A stretch of DNA of 64,000 nt from an uncultured Prevotella sp. Lineage in GTDB: Bacteria > Bacteroidota > Bacteroidia > Bacteroidales > Bacteroidaceae. Shown one piece after another: positions 7,719-17,800 of the stretch (position 1 is the first letter of the stretch; every line of letters begins with the position of its first letter). The DNA lies in the NCBI GenBank assembly GCA_945830055.1, contig CALZXH010000001.1:40374-104373 (forward strand), given 5' to 3'. The notes beneath the pieces are model-generated. The model made no database searches, was not told where the DNA came from, and saw only the letters and a list, made by a program, of their open reading frames with translations. The position numbers and the translations under genes are program-made.

Positions 7719-8693
7719 TTACTTCTCGCGTTTCATCATGTCAAGGGCATAGCGCCGAAGCACTTCCTTGCGTTCCGCAGGCAATGGGATGCTTTCCAGA
7801 CATTCCAGACTCTCCTGAAAATAGGTATTTATCTTTTTCTCGCAGAGTTCACGGATACCTATTTCATTATAAAGGCGCGTCACAGCTTCAATTTTCTCTT
7901 GTCTGTCAAAATCATTGACAGTAGTCCAATGGGTCAGTTCCGCACGTTGCTTATCATTGGCATGCAGGAATGCATTGATAAGCATGTAGGTTTTCTTGTT
8001 AGAAGTGATATCACCTCCTATCGCCTTGCCAAAGACTTGGGGGTCACCATACACATCCAGCAAGTCATCCTGCAGTTGGAATGCCAGTCCCACCAATTCA
8101 CCAAAGCGATACAGTTGCTGTGTATCCTGCTTTGAGGCATCAGCCAACAGTGCCCCCATCTTGGTAGCACAAGCCAGCAGCACGCTGGTTTTCAGCCTTA
8201 TCATTTCTATATACTCCTCTTCAGTCACATCGTCGCGTGTCTCGAACTCCATGTCATACTGCTGTCCCTCCCCTATCTGCAATGCCGTTTCAGTGAACAG
8301 ATGCAGCAATTCCGGAAGCTTGTCTTCATCACATTGCGCCAATCGTTGATAAGCAAGTACCTGCATGGTATCTCCCGAGAGAATGGCAGCGTTGGCATTC
8401 CATTTCCGATGCACAGTGGGTTTTCCGCGCCTCACATCAGCATTGTCCATCAGGTCATCGTGCAGTAGCGTATAGTTATGATAGGTTTCCAGAGCGCAGG
8501 CAGGCATAAGTATATGTTCGGGATTGTCCTTATACATATTGTATGCCAGCAGCATCAGCACCGGGCGTATGCGCTTGCCGCCTAATGACAGCACGTATCT
8601 GACGGGGTCATAGATGGTTTGCGGTTCTCTCTCGTAAGGCAGGTTACTGATAAAATCATTCACCATGTCCAAAAGTTCCTGTGATGTTTTCAT
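7719..8693 (-). CDS. Polyprenyl (isoprenyl) diphosphate synthase
   Basis: Trans-prenyltransferase (324 residues from MKTSQELLDM) that condenses isopentenyl diphosphate with allylic diphosphates. The first aspartate-rich motif is DDLMD (79-83) followed by RRGKPT. The second is DDLLD (209-213) followed by VYGD. GGKRIRPVL near residue 38 and GQQYDMEF near 143 are also family hallmarks. An aromatic residue (Tyr) five positions before the first motif suggests a short product (farnesyl or geranylgeranyl diphosphate), but chain length cannot be fixed from sequence. It follows tonB with a 42-base gap. Confidence 0.9.
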   Translation of the reverse strand: MKTSQELLDMVNDFISNLPYEREPQTIYDPVRYVLSLGGKRIRPVLMLLAYNMYKDNPEHILMPACALETYHNYTLLHDDLMDNADVRRGKPTVHRKWNANAAILSGDTMQVLAYQRLAQCDEDKLPELLHLFTETALQIGEGQQYDMEFETRDDVTEEEYIEMIRLKTSVLLACATKMGALLADASKQDTQQLYRFGELVGLAFQLQDDLLDVYGDPQVFGKAIGGDITSNKKTYMLINAFLHANDKQRAELTHWTTVNDFDRQEKIEAVTRLYNEIGIRELCEKKINTYFQESLECLESIPLPAERKEVLRRYALDMMKREK

Positions 8694-8735
8694 GATTATC
8701 ATTGGTTTATGGTGGCAATGGGTGCCACCGTCATA

Positions 8736-9446
8736 TTAAAGTCTGAACACAATGGGCACAGCCACCATGGTTCTGCAAGGTTTGTCATTTTGTATTCCTG
8801 GTTTCCAATTGGGCATCTTGTGCATCACACGCATGGCCTCATTGTCGCAGTTAGGTTCCAGCGACTTGGCCACCTTAATGTCGGATATTGACCCGTCGGT
8901 ATTCACAATAAACTGCACCAGCACCTTACCCTGTATCTTACGCATCTTGGCAAAGGGCGGATAAGTGAGATTGCTGGTAAGCCATTTCATGAAGGCAACA
9001 GCCCCACCTGGGAACTGCGGAAGATCCTGTACCACTCTGAAATTGAGCGGATTGTCATTAGTATCCACTACGGGTGGCATATCATCTTCAGTATCATCTG
9101 TTTCCATCGCCTGATCGAGGTTGTTGTCGCCCGTATTCAATGGTTCTGATATATCTTCTTTCTGTGCCTGCTGCGGGTCTTCCGTTTCCACCACCTTTAG
9201 AGCCTGTTTCTTTTCGGGTTCCAGCGGCAGCAAAGGTATTCGATCTTCGTTCTTCTCTTCCTCTATCATGTCGAGCTCTTCGGTTATCTCTTCTATCTCC
9301 TCATCCGAGAACTCGTCCTCATCATCGCCCAAAGGGATATGGACAAGCACTAAGAGAGCTACGGTCACAAGCAGTAGCGCGATAAAAAAGCGCCGTGCCC
9401 GTCCTCTCTCCAAATCTGCTTTCGGTGATTTCTTCAATTCCATCAT
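8736..9446 (-). CDS. TonB-family energy transducer
   Basis: A 236-residue TonB protein that carries proton-motive energy to outer-membrane receptors. There is one N-terminal membrane helix (RRFFIALLLVTVALLVLVHI, about 18-37). A periplasmic linker of about 110 residues is strongly acidic (Glu/Asp-rich) rather than the Pro-Lys repeats of enteric TonB. The C-terminal TonB domain (about 145-236) has the Bacteroidetes signature FPGGAVAFMKWL, then QGKVLVQFIVNTDGSISDI, and ends VPIVFRL. Start is ATG 9446 or the adjacent ATG 9443. It would partner ExbB/ExbD such as those at 3.0-5.3 kb. Confidence 0.9.
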   Translation of the reverse strand: MMELKKSPKADLERGRARRFFIALLLVTVALLVLVHIPLGDDEDEFSDEEIEEITEELDMIEEEKNEDRIPLLPLEPEKKQALKVVETEDPQQAQKEDISEPLNTGDNNLDQAMETDDTEDDMPPVVDTNDNPLNFRVVQDLPQFPGGAVAFMKWLTSNLTYPPFAKMRKIQGKVLVQFIVNTDGSISDIKVAKSLEPNCDNEAMRVMHKMPNWKPGIQNDKPCRTMVAVPIVFRL

Positions 9447-9538
9447 CCCTTGTCCAATGTCGTTTCAGAAAGATGTTCTTAGGTTCTGTTGATTTTCCCG
9501 TCACAGACCAAAAAACGATTCTTCCGTTAAATCATTTA

Positions 9539-9546
9539 CAAAAGTA
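9539..9546 (-). promoter_or_regulatory. -7 element of the tonB operon
   Basis: TACTTTTG on the minus strand (9546-9539), about 90 bases before the tonB start. It lies back to back with the porQ promoter. The -33 is not clear. Confidence 0.4.
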
Positions 9547-9568
9547 ATCAGATATTTGAAAAAAGCCG

Positions 9569-9576
9569 TATCTTTG
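9569..9576 (+). promoter_or_regulatory. -7 element of porQ
   Basis: TATCTTTG fits TAnnTTTG exactly. The start codon at 9598 leaves a short leader of about 15 bases. No -33 with ideal spacing was found. Confidence 0.5.
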
Positions 9577-9597
9577 TAGTCAAAATAATAAAAACGG

Positions 9598-10545
9598 ATG
9601 AAAAAAGTCTCCATCACGCTACTTTCCTTGCTTCTTTCCTTCGTGGTACATGCACAGGAAAGTGGCACGGCATATAATTTCCTACGCCTGCCTGTAAGTG
9701 CCCACGCAGCAGCATTGGGCGGAGACAACATCTCCATCACTGAGGATGATCCATCTGTCATTTTCCATAATCCTGCTCTTATCAGCAATGTGACCGACAA
9801 AAGCATTAACATCAACTTCATGACCTACATGGAAGGAGTGAATATCGGAAGTGCGTCGTTTGTAAAAGCATGGGGTGAACGTGCTACCTGGGGAGCTTGC
9901 GCCATGTACATGGACTATGGAAAGATCAAGGAGACCACCGCAACGAACGAGGTGATAGGCGACTTCTCTGCCAAAGACGTAATGCTGGGCGGAACCTTTA
10001 CATATCTGCTCTCCAACAAGATTGCCGGTGGTATCACCGCCAAAATCATCTCTTCTTCTATCGGAGGCTACAGTTCTATGGCCGTGGGTATCGACCTTGG
10101 ACTGAATTACTACGATGCCGAGCGCAATTGGTCGGTCGCTGCAGTGGCGAAGAACCTGGGTGGACAGGTAAAAGCCTATGACGACAATTTCGAGAAAATT
10201 CCTTTTGACCTGCAGTTAGGAGCCAGCAAACGACTGGAGGGAGCTCCCCTGCGTTTTTCTGCTACGCTCACCCGTCTCAACTCCTGGGACGAGGACTTTA
10301 TCAACCACCTTGCCATCGGTGCCGACCTATTTTTGGGCAACAGCATCTATGTGGCTGCAGGCTACAATTTTCGACGTGCCGACGAAATGAAAATCAATCA
10401 GGACGATGACAGCAGCAGCAATCATGGAGCAGGTCTGTCCGTAGGCGGGGGCATCCAACTGGAACGTTTCAAGTTTCAGATGTCGTATGCCAAGTACCAT
10501 GTTTCTTCCACCTCGCTGCTGTTCAACCTCTCCTACACATTATAG
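9598..10545 (+). CDS. porQ: Type IX secretion system protein PorQ
   Basis: An outer-membrane beta-barrel (315 residues) of the PorQ family, needed for type IX secretion in Bacteroidetes. The signal peptide is residues 1-18 (ending VVHAQ). It is followed by the family's start motif [17 protein letters not shown], the conserved SVIFHNPAL segment, and alternating beta strands to the aromatic/Leu C-terminal strand (LLFNLSYTL). In characterised systems PorQ partners PorU/PorV in the sortase step. The neighbour cmk 40 bases downstream is a conserved linkage in this phylum. Its presence implies that proteins here with C-terminal sorting-like domains can be exported and surface-anchored. Confidence 0.9.
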   Translation: MKKVSITLLSLLLSFVVHAQESGTAYNFLRLPVSAHAAALGGDNISITEDDPSVIFHNPALISNVTDKSININFMTYMEGVNIGSASFVKAWGERATWGACAMYMDYGKIKETTATNEVIGDFSAKDVMLGGTFTYLLSNKIAGGITAKIISSSIGGYSSMAVGIDLGLNYYDAERNWSVAAVAKNLGGQVKAYDDNFEKIPFDLQLGASKRLEGAPLRFSATLTRLNSWDEDFINHLAIGADLFLGNSIYVAAGYNFRRADEMKINQDDDSSSNHGAGLSVGGGIQLERFKFQMSYAKYHVSSTSLLFNLSYTL

Positions 10546-10585
10546 AAGATTCCAAATCCATTTACATCATAATACCGACAGAAAC

Positions 10586-11275
10586 ATGAAAAAAATCGTG
10601 ATAGCCATCGACGGTCACTCTTCTTGCGGCAAAAGCACCATGGCAAAGGCACTGGCCCGCCAATTGGGATACATCTACGTAGATACAGGCGCCATGTACC
10701 GCGCCGTAACGCTCTTTGCCCTGCAGCACCAATTGTTCGAGACCGACGGCACCGTGAAGGCAGAAGCCCTGAAATCCATGATGCCTCAGGTACACGTATC
10801 GTTTGTAATGAACGAGGAAACGAGACTGCCCGAAATCTGCCTCAACGGCGTGGCAGTAGAGCGGGAGATACGCACCATGGAGGTGTCTTCGCATGTCAGT
10901 CCCATCGCAGCTCTTCCCTTTGTGCGCGAGGCTATGGTGGCACAGCAGCGTGAGATGGGCATCCAAAAGGGCATTGTAATGGATGGAAGGGATATAGGCA
11001 CCACCGTTTTTCCCCATGCCGAACTGAAAGTATTTGTCACGGCGACAGCAGAAACAAGAGCACAACGACGCTTCAAGGAGCTGCAGGAAAAAGGAATGGA
11101 AGCCGACTACGAAACGATATTGAAGAATGTCCAGGAACGCGACTACATAGATTCACACAGGGAGGTGTCACCGTTACGTCAGGCAGAAGATGCCATTCTT
11201 TTAGACAACAGCAATATGACCATCAGCCAGCAACAACAATGGCTTTTAGACCAGGTACAACGCGTATGCCGCTAA
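10586..11275 (+). CDS. cmk: Cytidylate kinase
   Basis: Phosphorylates CMP and dCMP using ATP (229 residues, usual length). Start ATG 10586 gives [20 protein letters not shown] with the P-loop GHSSCGKST at 10-18. [14 protein letters not shown] (33 on) is the CMP-binding segment. [20 protein letters not shown] near residue 131 and the RRFKEL lid are conserved. It follows porQ and is probably co-transcribed. The frame is open upstream into porQ but without family similarity. Confidence 0.97.
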   Translation: MKKIVIAIDGHSSCGKSTMAKALARQLGYIYVDTGAMYRAVTLFALQHQLFETDGTVKAEALKSMMPQVHVSFVMNEETRLPEICLNGVAVEREIRTMEVSSHVSPIAALPFVREAMVAQQREMGIQKGIVMDGRDIGTTVFPHAELKVFVTATAETRAQRRFKELQEKGMEADYETILKNVQERDYIDSHREVSPLRQAEDAILLDNSNMTISQQQQWLLDQVQRVCR

Positions 11276-11287
11276 GTTGACAACAAG

Positions 11288-11536
11288 CTACTCTGATTTG
11301 TCAAAAGGAAGTCCGGACTGCCGTGCCAACGCCTCGTTGCATCGGTTTGAGAGATCTTCGAACAGATTGTGATTCAACACCATACTTATCTTCATCAACA
11401 AGTCACTGCCGATATTGTCACGCTGAAATATGTCATATACATTGGAACGCTCACAATGAATTGCCTCAGACAACTGTTTTACTGTCACATTTTTCTGTAA
11501 CATTATATCTCTAATATATTCTCCCAATTTTGCCAT
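11288..11536 (-). CDS. Small helix-turn-helix protein (XRE-like)
   Basis: 82 residues, almost entirely a lambda-repressor-like HTH: LGEYIRDIMLQKNVTVKQLS, AIHCERSNVYDIFQRDNI, then LLMKISMVLNHNLFEDL. This is the common short Bacteroidales XRE-type regulator without a sensor domain. It converges on cmk with a 12-base gap. Its own promoter lies at 11616-11623, and a run of ten C lies about 30 bases further upstream. The target is unknown. Confidence 0.8.
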   Translation of the reverse strand: MAKLGEYIRDIMLQKNVTVKQLSEAIHCERSNVYDIFQRDNIGSDLLMKISMVLNHNLFEDLSNRCNEALARQSGLPFDKSE

Positions 11537-11615
11537 CAGTTCTTTAATTTAACGGTTTCAGTAGTTAGTCTATCAATTTTATTATCGCCTAATCATCTTT
11601 TTCCTATTTAGAATG

Positions 11616-11623
11616 CAAAGGTA
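11616..11623 (-). promoter_or_regulatory. -7 element of the small HTH gene
   Basis: TACCTTTG on the minus strand (11623-11616), then GC, a perfect Bacteroidetes -7. The leader would be about 73 bases. The expected -33 region (about 11643-11648) directly abuts the C10 tract. Confidence 0.55.
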
Positions 11624-11652
11624 ACTATTTATCTCTGACTATTACCACGTTA

Positions 11653-11662
11653 CCCCCCCCCC
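11653..11662. repeat. C10 homopolymer tract
   Basis: Ten consecutive C on the plus strand (ten G on the minus strand), flanked by GTTA and ATTAAC. It lies between the ispH stop and the small HTH gene, immediately upstream of that gene's predicted -33 region. Confidence 0.9.
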
Positions 11663-11686
11663 ATTAACTTTTATTAACTGCGTTTT

Positions 11687-12559
11687 TTATTTTTCCCTAA
11701 TCTGCTCCATCCGCTCTATGGCATCCCTACACTGATCCATCAGCCATTTGGGAGTGCTGGTTGCCCCACAAATACCCACTGTATTAACATTCTTAAGCCA
11801 CGAAGAGTCTATCTCTTCAGGACCTTCTATCAAGTGACTGTTGGCATTAACCCTCAGACACTCATCAAAGAGCACCCTTCCATTGCTGCTCTTTCTGCCG
11901 CATACAAAAAGCACCAGATCGTGCTGTCCTGCAAAAGCCGATACATTAGGCATCCGGTTTGCCACCTGACGGCAGATGGTATCGAAACTCTGGAATACCG
12001 CCGAGGGCGAGATATGCTGCTGGATGTAGTCGATGATACGGTGGAACTCATCAAGTGACTTGGTGGTCTGAGAATAGAGATAGATATCTCTGCTGAAATC
12101 GAGCTGTGCCACGTCCTCAAAATGCGCAAGCACGATAGCCTTGCCCTTGGTCTGTCCTACCAGGCCAAGCACCTCGGCATGTCCGGGCTTGCCGAAGATC
12201 ACTATCTGTGCATCGGGATTTCTGTCACACTGTTGCTTGATACGCCGCTGCAGTTGCAATACCACAGGACAGGTGGCATCAATGATTTCTATGTTGTTAC
12301 GCTGTGCCAAACAGTAGGTTTCCGGCGGTTCGCCGTGAGCCCTCAGCAACACCTTGGCATGGTGCAGTCGTTCCATCTCCTCATGGTTGATGGTTATCAG
12401 TCCCATCCTGCGTAGCCGCTCACATTCCATGCCATTGTGAACGATGTCGCCCAGACAATAAAGAATGTTTCCCTTTGCCAGTTCCTCCTCCGCCTTGTTG
12501 ATGGCAGTGGTCACACCAAAGCAGAAACCACTGCCATTGTCTATCTCTATCTGTAACAT
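11687..12559 (-). CDS. ispH: 4-hydroxy-3-methylbut-2-enyl diphosphate reductase
   Basis: Last enzyme of the MEP isoprenoid pathway, a [4Fe-4S] protein making IPP and DMAPP (290 residues). ATG 12559 gives MLQIEIDNGSGFCFGV. The three cluster cysteines are Cys13 (GFCFGV), Cys97 (DATCPVV) and Cys196 (FDTICRQVANR). The proton-donor motif RAHGE is at 73-77, and the late motif GICGATSTPKWL is present. An open frame continues upstream of 12559 into meaB but is not part of the protein. It is 13 bases behind meaB, the last gene of a four-gene leftward operon. Confidence 0.96.
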   Translation of the reverse strand: MLQIEIDNGSGFCFGVTTAINKAEEELAKGNILYCLGDIVHNGMECERLRRMGLITINHEEMERLHHAKVLLRAHGEPPETYCLAQRNNIEIIDATCPVVLQLQRRIKQQCDRNPDAQIVIFGKPGHAEVLGLVGQTKGKAIVLAHFEDVAQLDFSRDIYLYSQTTKSLDEFHRIIDYIQQHISPSAVFQSFDTICRQVANRMPNVSAFAGQHDLVLFVCGRKSSNGRVLFDECLRVNANSHLIEGPEEIDSSWLKNVNTVGICGATSTPKWLMDQCRDAIERMEQIREK

Positions 12560-12572
12560 ACACACATTCTGA

Positions 12573-13697
12573 TTAAATGATGCTCTCCCCTCCATCTCGT
12601 TTGTAATAGGCGTTGAGCAGGTCAGCAGCCGCCATGAACGAGGTCTTCGCACCTGTCAGTACCTGTTGCTCTGCCGCTTTCAGGCGTTGCTGCATCTCAC
12701 TGTTGTTGTAGAAGTGGTTGCGCAGATGCTCATTGATGGTTTCGTACATCCAGTATTTTGCCTGCTCGTTGCGACGGTATTCAAAATAGCCGTTTTCCTT
12801 CACGAAGTCAATATACTTGTACACCATATCCCACACCTCACGGATGCCGATACCGTAGAATCCGCTGTAGCAGAGTACCTGCGGTGTCCACCCGCTCTCA
12901 TGGGGCGGAAAGAAGTGCAAGGCATTCTTCAGACTGGTGGCCGCCAGATGACATTTGTCCACATTGTCGCCGTCACACTTGTTGATGACGATGCCGTCGC
13001 TTATCTCCATGATACCTCGCTTGATACCCTGCAGTTCATCGCCCGTTCCTGCCACCTGTATCAGCAGGAAGAAATCCACCATGGAGTGGCAGGCTGTCTC
13101 ACTCTGTCCCACACCCACTGTTTCCACGAAAATCTTGTCAAAACCGGCAGCTTCACACAGGATAATACTTTCTCTTGTCTTGCGTGCCACACCGCCCAGC
13201 GACCCTGCCGACGGGCTGGGACGTATGAACGACTTAGGATGCTGCGACAGTTTTTCCATTCTGGTCTTGTCACCGAGGATACTTCCTTTGCTGCGCTCAC
13301 TGCTGGGATCGATGGCAAGCACTGCCAATTTGCCTCCGTACTGTTGCAACACATGGATGCCGAACTCGTCGATGGAGGTGGATTTGCCGGCACCAGGCAC
13401 ACCACTGATGCCCACTCTCACCGAACGGCCGCTATAAGGCAGGCACTTTTCTATCACCTCCTGTGCCATACTCTGATGATCGGGATTCACGCTTTCCACC
13501 AGTGTCACGGCACGGCTCAGTACAGTAACATCCCCCTTGACGATGCCTTCCACCATCTCGGCAGGCGACAACTCACGGCGCTTCACACGCTGTCGTTTCA
13601 GATAGGGGTTGACTATTGACGGCTGTGCCACACCGTCGTTGACAGTAAGTCCCTTGTATGCTTCGCTATTCTCTGGATGTTCCATATTATTTGGCAT
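12573..13697 (-). CDS. meaB: MeaB/ArgK-type G-protein chaperone of methylmalonyl-CoA mutase
   Basis: A SIMIBI-class GTPase (374 residues) that protects and reloads B12-dependent methylmalonyl-CoA mutase. Walker A GVPGAGKS is at 99-106. DPSSERSKGSILGDKTRM, VETVGVGQSE and INKCDGDN (the guanine-recognition N-K-x-D) follow. The C-terminal part is the helical dimerisation arm. ATG 13697 overlaps the end of the DUF1573 gene by 11 bases; an internal ATG at 13685 would avoid this, so the start is uncertain. The mutase itself is not in this window. Confidence 0.93.
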   Translation of the reverse strand: MPNNMEHPENSEAYKGLTVNDGVAQPSIVNPYLKRQRVKRRELSPAEMVEGIVKGDVTVLSRAVTLVESVNPDHQSMAQEVIEKCLPYSGRSVRVGISGVPGAGKSTSIDEFGIHVLQQYGGKLAVLAIDPSSERSKGSILGDKTRMEKLSQHPKSFIRPSPSAGSLGGVARKTRESIILCEAAGFDKIFVETVGVGQSETACHSMVDFFLLIQVAGTGDELQGIKRGIMEISDGIVINKCDGDNVDKCHLAATSLKNALHFFPPHESGWTPQVLCYSGFYGIGIREVWDMVYKYIDFVKENGYFEYRRNEQAKYWMYETINEHLRNHFYNNSEMQQRLKAAEQQVLTGAKTSFMAAADLLNAYYKRDGGESII

Positions 13698-14781
13698 TTA
13701 CAGTTATCGTTACATGTGGTTTGTCGGGGTCATTGGTAATCATCAGTACACGAGGTTTGGTGCGCACTTTTGCCAGTTCATCACGCACTGCGGTAACCCT
13801 CAGCTTTGCAGTCCCTCCAGGTGGCAGCACGCTCTTCGACAGTTCCACCCGCAATCCAGCGGTAAAAAGTTGCAGTGAAGAGATTTTCAGGTCGGTACGT
13901 CCTGTATTGGTGATAGTGATATCCCCTTTCTTCTTCGTTTTCTTGCCAAACACGATGTCAAGCTGTTCGGCCGTGAGCTCCATGTGGGGTGCAGACTGTT
14001 TCTGCATTCCCTGGTAAGAGGACAGGTCGGGCAGCAGCACCGCTGAAGCCGTCACCTCATTGTCGGCACTCACCTTGTCACCCGGATTGTTGGCAAGATG
14101 CAGCGAGGTCTGTGTCAGTCCGTAGTCGCGCAGCTTCTCTGACAGCAGGGTCACCACCATTTTTCCTGTCTTCCCGGGTGCCAGGTTCTCAGGCTGCATC
14201 ACGGCACTGAGGTAGTTGGGCAGGTGCATCATGTTGGGCGACAACACGGTGGTACCGTTGTTCACCATGCGTATCTCCTGGGTGGGATGCTCGCCTTTGT
14301 TCACATTCTCAAACTCCAGGTCAAGCCTATCCACACACAGGTTTCCCACTGTATAGGGATAGCTCTTGGAATAATCCACATAGTCTGCCAGCACTACACC
14401 TTTCATTCTGAGGTACACAGGTTCGTCCGAGGCGTTGGTATATAAGCCCACCGTCTTATTGAAATGCCCCAACTGACGCGCATCATAGGTAAGGGTAACG
14501 GTAAAATTGTCTCCACCGTCTATGCCATTGGTAGGATATTTCACGTCGGTACAGCCACAATCGGTATGTACCTTATGGATAAACAGTTTCCTGCCTCCCT
14601 TGTTCTTCAGTTCAAAAGTGGCAGTCACAGGCACTTCATATCCCGTTTTTCCACAATCCACTTCTCCCTTGACAATGGTCAGCCTTTGCGCCTTGGCATC
14701 GGCAGGCAAGAAAGCCAGCAGCATCGTCAGGCAACCGGCGCTGCACTGTTTCAGTATATGGGTGATTGTCCAATTTTTCAT
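13687..14781 (-). CDS. DUF1573 domain protein, exported
   Basis: 364 residues with a signal peptide (ending ADAKAQ) and two or three immunoglobulin-like beta domains of the DUF1573/ASH type. The first has the diagnostic HKVHTDCGCTDVKYP and VTLTYDARQLGHFNKTVGLYTN. A second repeat begins about residue 255 (LDIVFGKKTKKKGDITITNT) and ends with RVLMITNDPDKPHVTITV. Function is unknown; the family is widespread in the Bacteroidetes periplasm or surface. It follows the alpha-2-macroglobulin gene by 55 bases, suggesting a shared envelope role. Confidence 0.85.
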   Translation of the reverse strand: MKNWTITHILKQCSAGCLTMLLAFLPADAKAQRLTIVKGEVDCGKTGYEVPVTATFELKNKGGRKLFIHKVHTDCGCTDVKYPTNGIDGGDNFTVTLTYDARQLGHFNKTVGLYTNASDEPVYLRMKGVVLADYVDYSKSYPYTVGNLCVDRLDLEFENVNKGEHPTQEIRMVNNGTTVLSPNMMHLPNYLSAVMQPENLAPGKTGKMVVTLLSEKLRDYGLTQTSLHLANNPGDKVSADNEVTASAVLLPDLSSYQGMQKQSAPHMELTAEQLDIVFGKKTKKKGDITITNTGRTDLKISSLQLFTAGLRVELSKSVLPPGGTAKLRVTAVRDELAKVRTKPRVLMITNDPDKPHVTITVNAK

Positions 14782-14836
14782 GAGTTCTTCTTATATGGTT
14801 TACTACAGGTTTATCTCCGTTTCTTCTTTCTGTTCA

Positions 14837-17800
14837 CTATTTGTCGTCATGCGTTTCAGCGCCAGCCACGTTCAAGGTGAGAATGCCTTCTGTACCTCTG
14901 TATGCCGGAGCATAGGTACAGGTAGCAGTACAGGTACCCGTGTCATACTTGCCGCTACGGTCAATATAGTATTCCGTTTCTATCACACGGGTTCCCTTGC
15001 GCAGATGGTCTATGCGGTAGGTCGTCACGCGGTCGTTCACCGATACATAGCAGCCCGCACGGTATCCGCTCAGCTGGATAACGGGTTCCAGACAGGCGGC
15101 ACGACGGTCTTCGATACTCACGAAGTCAAGGTCACGCTTGCTCTGCAGAGTGATACGCACCACCACCCTGTCGCCAGCCTTAAGATTCCTGCCCGACACC
15201 ACCTCACGCTTCACGGTGATGTCCCCCTCTGTCCTTTCTATCTGCGATGCAGGCAAGGTATAGGAAGCATATACCGCTCCCCACGATACGCCTTGAGAAT
15301 ACTTTTTCACTTGCAGTTGCTTTCCTGAGGGGGCTGCCGTCTCGGTTTTCACATACCCCAGGAAGGCAGTGGGGGCCGACAGTTCCAATGGTTTTCCGTC
15401 TAACTTCAGTTCTGCCGGTTTGCCAGGCTGTAATACCTGGGCATTACCCTGAAGGAAAGCATGGATGGCATTCACCGTATTCACCGGTGTGCTCCACTGC
15501 TGGGTACGTTTCTCTTGCAGCAGCCAGCGTTGCATCTGCTGCAAGGTAAGGGTATCGCCCGGTGTCAGGGTTGCGATTGCCTCTATGGCTGCCGTCTGAG
15601 TAGGTATGCGGTAGTCACACCAGCTGTAGGGAGCTCTCGGCGTGTCATAGTAGCGTCCCATTTCCTCTTGATATACGGTGTATTCCTTAAGACTCTTCAC
15701 ATACTCTCCTGCCCTTTCCGTCTCACCCGCAGCATGGAGTATCAGGGCACTCATTGCCTTATCGTAGAGGGTCTGTGACTTGATTTCCTTCTTCAGCAAA
15801 GGCAGCAGATACCGTATATCCTCCTTTACCGATGCCGTAGCAAGTCCGGGGGCAATGGCATGGATGTACATCCACTTCAGTGCGGTGGCACCGGGCAACT
15901 GCTGTACTCTGGCATGTTTCTCGTCATCTTTCATCCTGAGCACCATACGATGCATCTCTGCATCAAGATACGCCACACTTCTTTTCCACAGCTGGTCCAG
16001 TGAGTTGTCCATAGATTCCTTGCCCGCCATGTGCCGTAACCTGCCTAACAGCAACGCCACTTCGGCAGTAACATACTCATTCCCGTTCATGCCCTTGCAC
16101 CAGGCGATAGAACCATTGCCTTGCTGCAAGGAGCGGAGATGCCCAGTCAGCGTTTCCATTGTCTGCCTCGTCCTGTTGGCATCTATGAGCCACGCCAGCC
16201 GGCGTATCTGCTCGTTCTGTTGCGGTTCTTGCTGCCACTGCATGATGGCTTTCCTTACCTGTTCACTGCCATTGGCTATATGGCTGGCCATGGCAAGCGA
16301 ATACAGTGCTGTTGCTGTCTCGATGGCATCCTCATAGGCTGTTGTCTCCTTGGCAGGCAACGCCTGTATCACCATCCACGCCGGATGATGGGTATATTCC
16401 ACCGCAAGACTGCGGTGGGTGGCGTCGGCAGGGAACATCTTACGGATGTCGATGGTATGAGTAGAGGGACCGTTCTGACTGAAAGGACGGGTCACCACTA
16501 CGGGTTCCGTACAGGGTAGCACAGGAAGATAGTGCTGTTCGCCATCGCTGTAGCCCTTTCCGTTCACAGTGACACGACAGATATACACGGCGGCCTCCAT
16601 CCGTATGGGTTGCACAAAGGTAACCGCACGTGAACTGCCACCGGGAACCGTATAGGAAATGCGTTGCCTCGATACTACCTTGTCTGTCTCGGGATGTATC
16701 AGTTCCATAACCGCATGACCGCTCACCTCATGCTCTCCTTGGTTAAAGACAAGTGCAGACAATGCCAGTTGGTCACCCTCTCTGACAAAACGCGGCATCT
16801 GCGGCTGCACCATCACCGGTTTGACAGCTTCCACCTCAGCTACAATCTGTCCGCAATAGGCATCCTGCGTGTGAGCCAGTCCCATGAACTTCCACGTTGT
16901 CACACTCTCTGGCAGGGTGAACTGCAGGGTTACATTGCCTTCTCCGTCAGTATGCAGAGAGGGATAGAAGAATGCTGTTTCCTGAAGGTTCTTACGTATC
17001 GGATAACCGGAAGACGCTGATTCGGCATTGTTATCTATATCATCCTCCGCCAACAAAGCCACTGCCTCCCCTGATATGCTCTCTTCCTGCGCCACATTCC
17101 CAAGTGCGGTAGCAGAAGTCCGTGCCATGACTTTCATCAAGGGGCTTGCCGTCTTGCCCGTAGTCTGAAATGACAAGTCCTGCAACCTCAGGAAACTTCC
17201 GTCACCTTGCAGGCACCACAGCAATTCATATACCGACGGACTGATACGGCTCAAATCCAAATTACGGAATTTCATGGGTTTCCACGACTGGATACCTGTG
17301 CCCCATACACTGTGCGTTGACACTCCATTGAGTACGAGATAGGGTAGCGACAGAGAGGATGATGTGATACGGGAGTTCCAGCGGTGACTGCGGAACATGT
17401 CCAGCGACCGGTCATAGAGGGTTGCCATCAGCTGTGCTTTAGCCGGACTTCCATCGAGCATGAGTACCTGCAGCTGCCATGTTTCTTTCTGTCCGGGCGT
17501 CAGTTTGTCCCTGAAGGTACTCCATTTCATCTGCAATCCGGTGTCGGTCGCAGGACGTTTGACATAGAATTTATGTGTGTGCGCCTTGCCGTCCTTCACC
17601 CAGGCAAAGGTAACGAGCAATGCATCACCGTAGGATTCCTTATATGTAAACTTCCTGTTTATCAGCGCATTGGATTTCTTCACCATCCCTTTCTCCAGTA
17701 CCTTGTCACACGCTATTACGGCATAGTGGATAAACAGATCAGCTGCGCTGCCTCCTGCCTGGATGGTTACAGTGTCGTTTGCCGAGCGGAAAGACTCCGC

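Noticed and set aside
11276..11680. Horizontal transfer boundary around the small HTH gene
   Set aside because: Only a homopolymer and a small regulator; no repeats, integrase or tRNA junction.
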